From Flavobacterium inviolabile (GTDB taxonomy: Bacteria; Bacteroidota; Bacteroidia; Flavobacteriales; Flavobacteriaceae): a stretch of 64,000 nt of DNA. How positions within the stretch are numbered: position 1 is the first letter of the stretch; every line of letters starts with the position of its first letter. Made by a program: the position numbers and the translations under genes. The DNA lies in the NCBI RefSeq assembly GCF_013389455.1, contig NZ_CP058278.1, positions 3,162,001-3,226,000 on the forward strand, given 5' to 3'. Positions 63,107 through 64,000 of the stretch are shown here, piece after piece. The notes beneath the pieces were generated by a model. The model did not search any database and was not told the origin of the DNA. It saw only the letters and a list, made by a program, of their open reading frames with translations.

Positions 63107-63520
63107 ATGGAAGGTTTACCTAAAGATAAAAAGATTGTGCTTTTTGACGGTTACTGCAACCTGTGTGACAGTTCTGTGCAGTTTATCATCAGGCATGACA
63201 AGAATGATGTTTTCCGCTTTCTTCCGTTACAATCGGAGCTGGGACAGCAGGTGATCCGGTATATCGGTATTGATACTGCCAAAACCGACAGTATTATTTT
63301 ATACGAACCGGGAATTGCCTATCATTACAAGGCAGATGCGGCTATTAGTATTGCTAAAACAATAGGTGGCGTATATGCTCTTATGGGCGTGTTTTCACTG
63401 GTTCCGAAAGCCATCGCCAATGCCGTTTACGATTATGTTGCCCGAAACCGCTACAAATGGTACGGCAAAAAAGAAAGCTGTATGATGCCTACACCGGAGC
63501 TAAAGGCTAAATTCCTGTAA
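63107..63520 (+). CDS. DCC-family thiol-disulfide oxidoreductase-like protein
   Basis: 137 residues. The DCC motif is VLFDGYCNLCDSSVQF (DxxCxxC), followed by FRFLPLQSELGQQ and a C-terminal pair of amphipathic helices. Thioredoxin-fold proteins of this YuxK type probably act in thiol exchange, but no substrate is known. It starts 3 bases after the MutS2-like gene and is likely co-transcribed. Confidence 0.88.
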   Translation: MEGLPKDKKIVLFDGYCNLCDSSVQFIIRHDKNDVFRFLPLQSELGQQVIRYIGIDTAKTDSIILYEPGIAYHYKADAAISIAKTIGGVYALMGVFSLVPKAIANAVYDYVARNRYKWYGKKESCMMPTPELKAKFL

Positions 63521-63558
63521 AACTGATAATTATCATTATTTTATCTTTTTTTAAAGTA

Positions 63559-63566
63559 TATATTTG
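63559..63566 (+). promoter_or_regulatory. Bacteroidota -7 promoter box
   Basis: TATATTTG, exact TAnnTTTG, 24 bases before the ATG at 63591. Confidence 0.6.
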
Positions 63567-63590
63567 ATTGAAACTTAAATCTTATACTTT

Positions 63591-63734
63591 ATGGAAAAAC
63601 TGGCAATGCCCTTATATTCCTGGTCAAACGGTGCCTTTATTATGATTGGTATCTTTTCACTGGTTGTATTTTGTCTTATAGGGATTGTATTCTTTATGAT
63701 GAATACCGATAAAAAGAAAAAAGAACGGGATTAG
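63591..63734 (+). CDS. 47-residue single-pass membrane protein
   Basis: Starts MEKLAMPLYSWSNGAF, then a single hydrophobic helix (about residues 15-37, IMIGIFSLVVFCLIGIVFF) and a basic tail KKKKERD. It has its own exact -7 box at the right distance and its 3' end merges with a strong hairpin, which together support a real gene. The function is unknown; small proteins of this kind often modulate a membrane complex. Confidence 0.7.
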   Translation: MEKLAMPLYSWSNGAFIMIGIFSLVVFCLIGIVFFMMNTDKKKKERD

Positions 63735-63756
63735 AAAATTTCTAATCCCGTTCTTA
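63721..63756. terminator. long palindrome ending the 47-residue gene
   Basis: A 17-bp perfect stem, AAGAACGGGATTAGAAA with TTTCTAATCCCGTTCTT, separated by one base. It covers the last codons and the stop of the small gene, and lies between convergent genes. Confidence 0.75.
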
Positions 63757-63776
63757 CATTCAGAAAAAAAATTAAA

Positions 63777-64000
63777 TTATTTTTTAACGATCTTTTTAGT
63801 GCTAACACCTTCGTTAGTCGTGATATTCATAAAATAAACACCTGCGTTTAATTCCGAAACATTTACCTGAGCTTCAGATACCGCATCCAGTTTAACAGCT
63901 TTTACAGTTCTGCCATTGATGTCGTTAACCTGAACAGCATTGATTAAAAGATTCGCATTGTTCGTAATCGTTACCACATCATTAGCCGGGTTAGGGAAAA
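63777..64000 (-). CDS. T9SS-exported protein, C-terminal sorting domain only
   Basis: The frame is open through the window edge; only the C-terminal 74 codons are seen. They form a T9SS type A sorting domain: FPNPANDVVTI at the start, VQVNDINGRTVKAV, GVYFMNITTNEG and final KKIVKK. The cargo is outside the window. A membrane-anchored or secreted protein, product unknown. Confidence 0.88.
   Translation of the reverse strand, partial: FPNPANDVVTITNNANLLINAVQVNDINGRTVKAVKLDAVSEAQVNVSELNAGVYFMNITTNEGVSTKKIVKK

Overview
The window is a stretch of a Bacteroidota chromosome, most probably Flavobacteriaceae (a Flavobacterium-like organism). The signs are type IX secretion C-terminal sorting domains (30368-31738, 37897-39873 and the fragment at 63777), exact TAnnTTTG promoter -7 boxes in front of many genes, many lipoproteins, a fused alpha-beta branched-chain oxoacid dehydrogenase E1, a Smr-less MutS2-like protein and a double-glycine leader peptide. 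No rRNA, tRNA, CRISPR array, insertion sequence or prophage was seen. The content is mostly ordinary chromosome with several accessory islands.

Layout. 1-3249: the end of a catalase-like gene, then a LodA-like quinone-cofactor oxidase and its LodB-like flavoprotein, which lacks a normal start codon. 3250-4600: a Trp-rich small protein, a GG-leader peptide and arrays of degenerate 7-bp repeats. 4620-8048: a Bax-inhibitor-1 protein, then an operon (lipoprotein, membrane protein, histidine kinase, NarL-type regulator) on the minus strand. 8334-12393: an operon of three lipoproteins and a small protein behind a textbook Bacteroidota promoter. 12545-18083: a CRP-like regulator, CPBP protease, DNA glycosylase, a second membrane protein/kinase/regulator module and an AHSA1-type protein. 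18131-25763: an RND efflux operon facing a divergent LytS/LytTR two-component pair, with a likely LytTR operator between them. 26296-30219: one very large gene joining a DyP-type heme peroxidase-like domain to a complete glycyl radical enzyme. 30368-39873: two T9SS-exported proteins flanking a five-gene operon for efflux and electrophile reduction (MFS, LLM oxidoreductase, old yellow enzyme, aldo-keto reductase, DJ-1/PfpI lipoprotein), with a Crp/Fnr gene upstream. 40071-48308: a truncated AraC gene, a HipA-like kinase with DUF3037, SMR and SulP transporters, a SUFU protein behind a structured leader, a 770-residue-class unknown protein and an exported RidA. 48591-64000: mostly housekeeping genes (GNATs, BKD E1, 2OG oxygenase, SUI1, nucleoside phosphorylase, CoA transferase, Ung, MutS2-like, DCC protein) with small proteins between.

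The most notable item is the DyP-glycyl radical enzyme fusion. It keeps the GC-x-E active-site cysteine motif and a C-terminal glycyl motif, has no activating radical-SAM gene anywhere in the window, and carries a heme-peroxidase-like domain on the same chain. Other points worth following are the 7-bp-period repeats that punctuate gene ends, a canonical EF-hand loop inside the RND pump, the LytTR-type operator and the non-AUG start of the LodB-like gene. All functional calls rest on reading motifs by eye; no database search was run.
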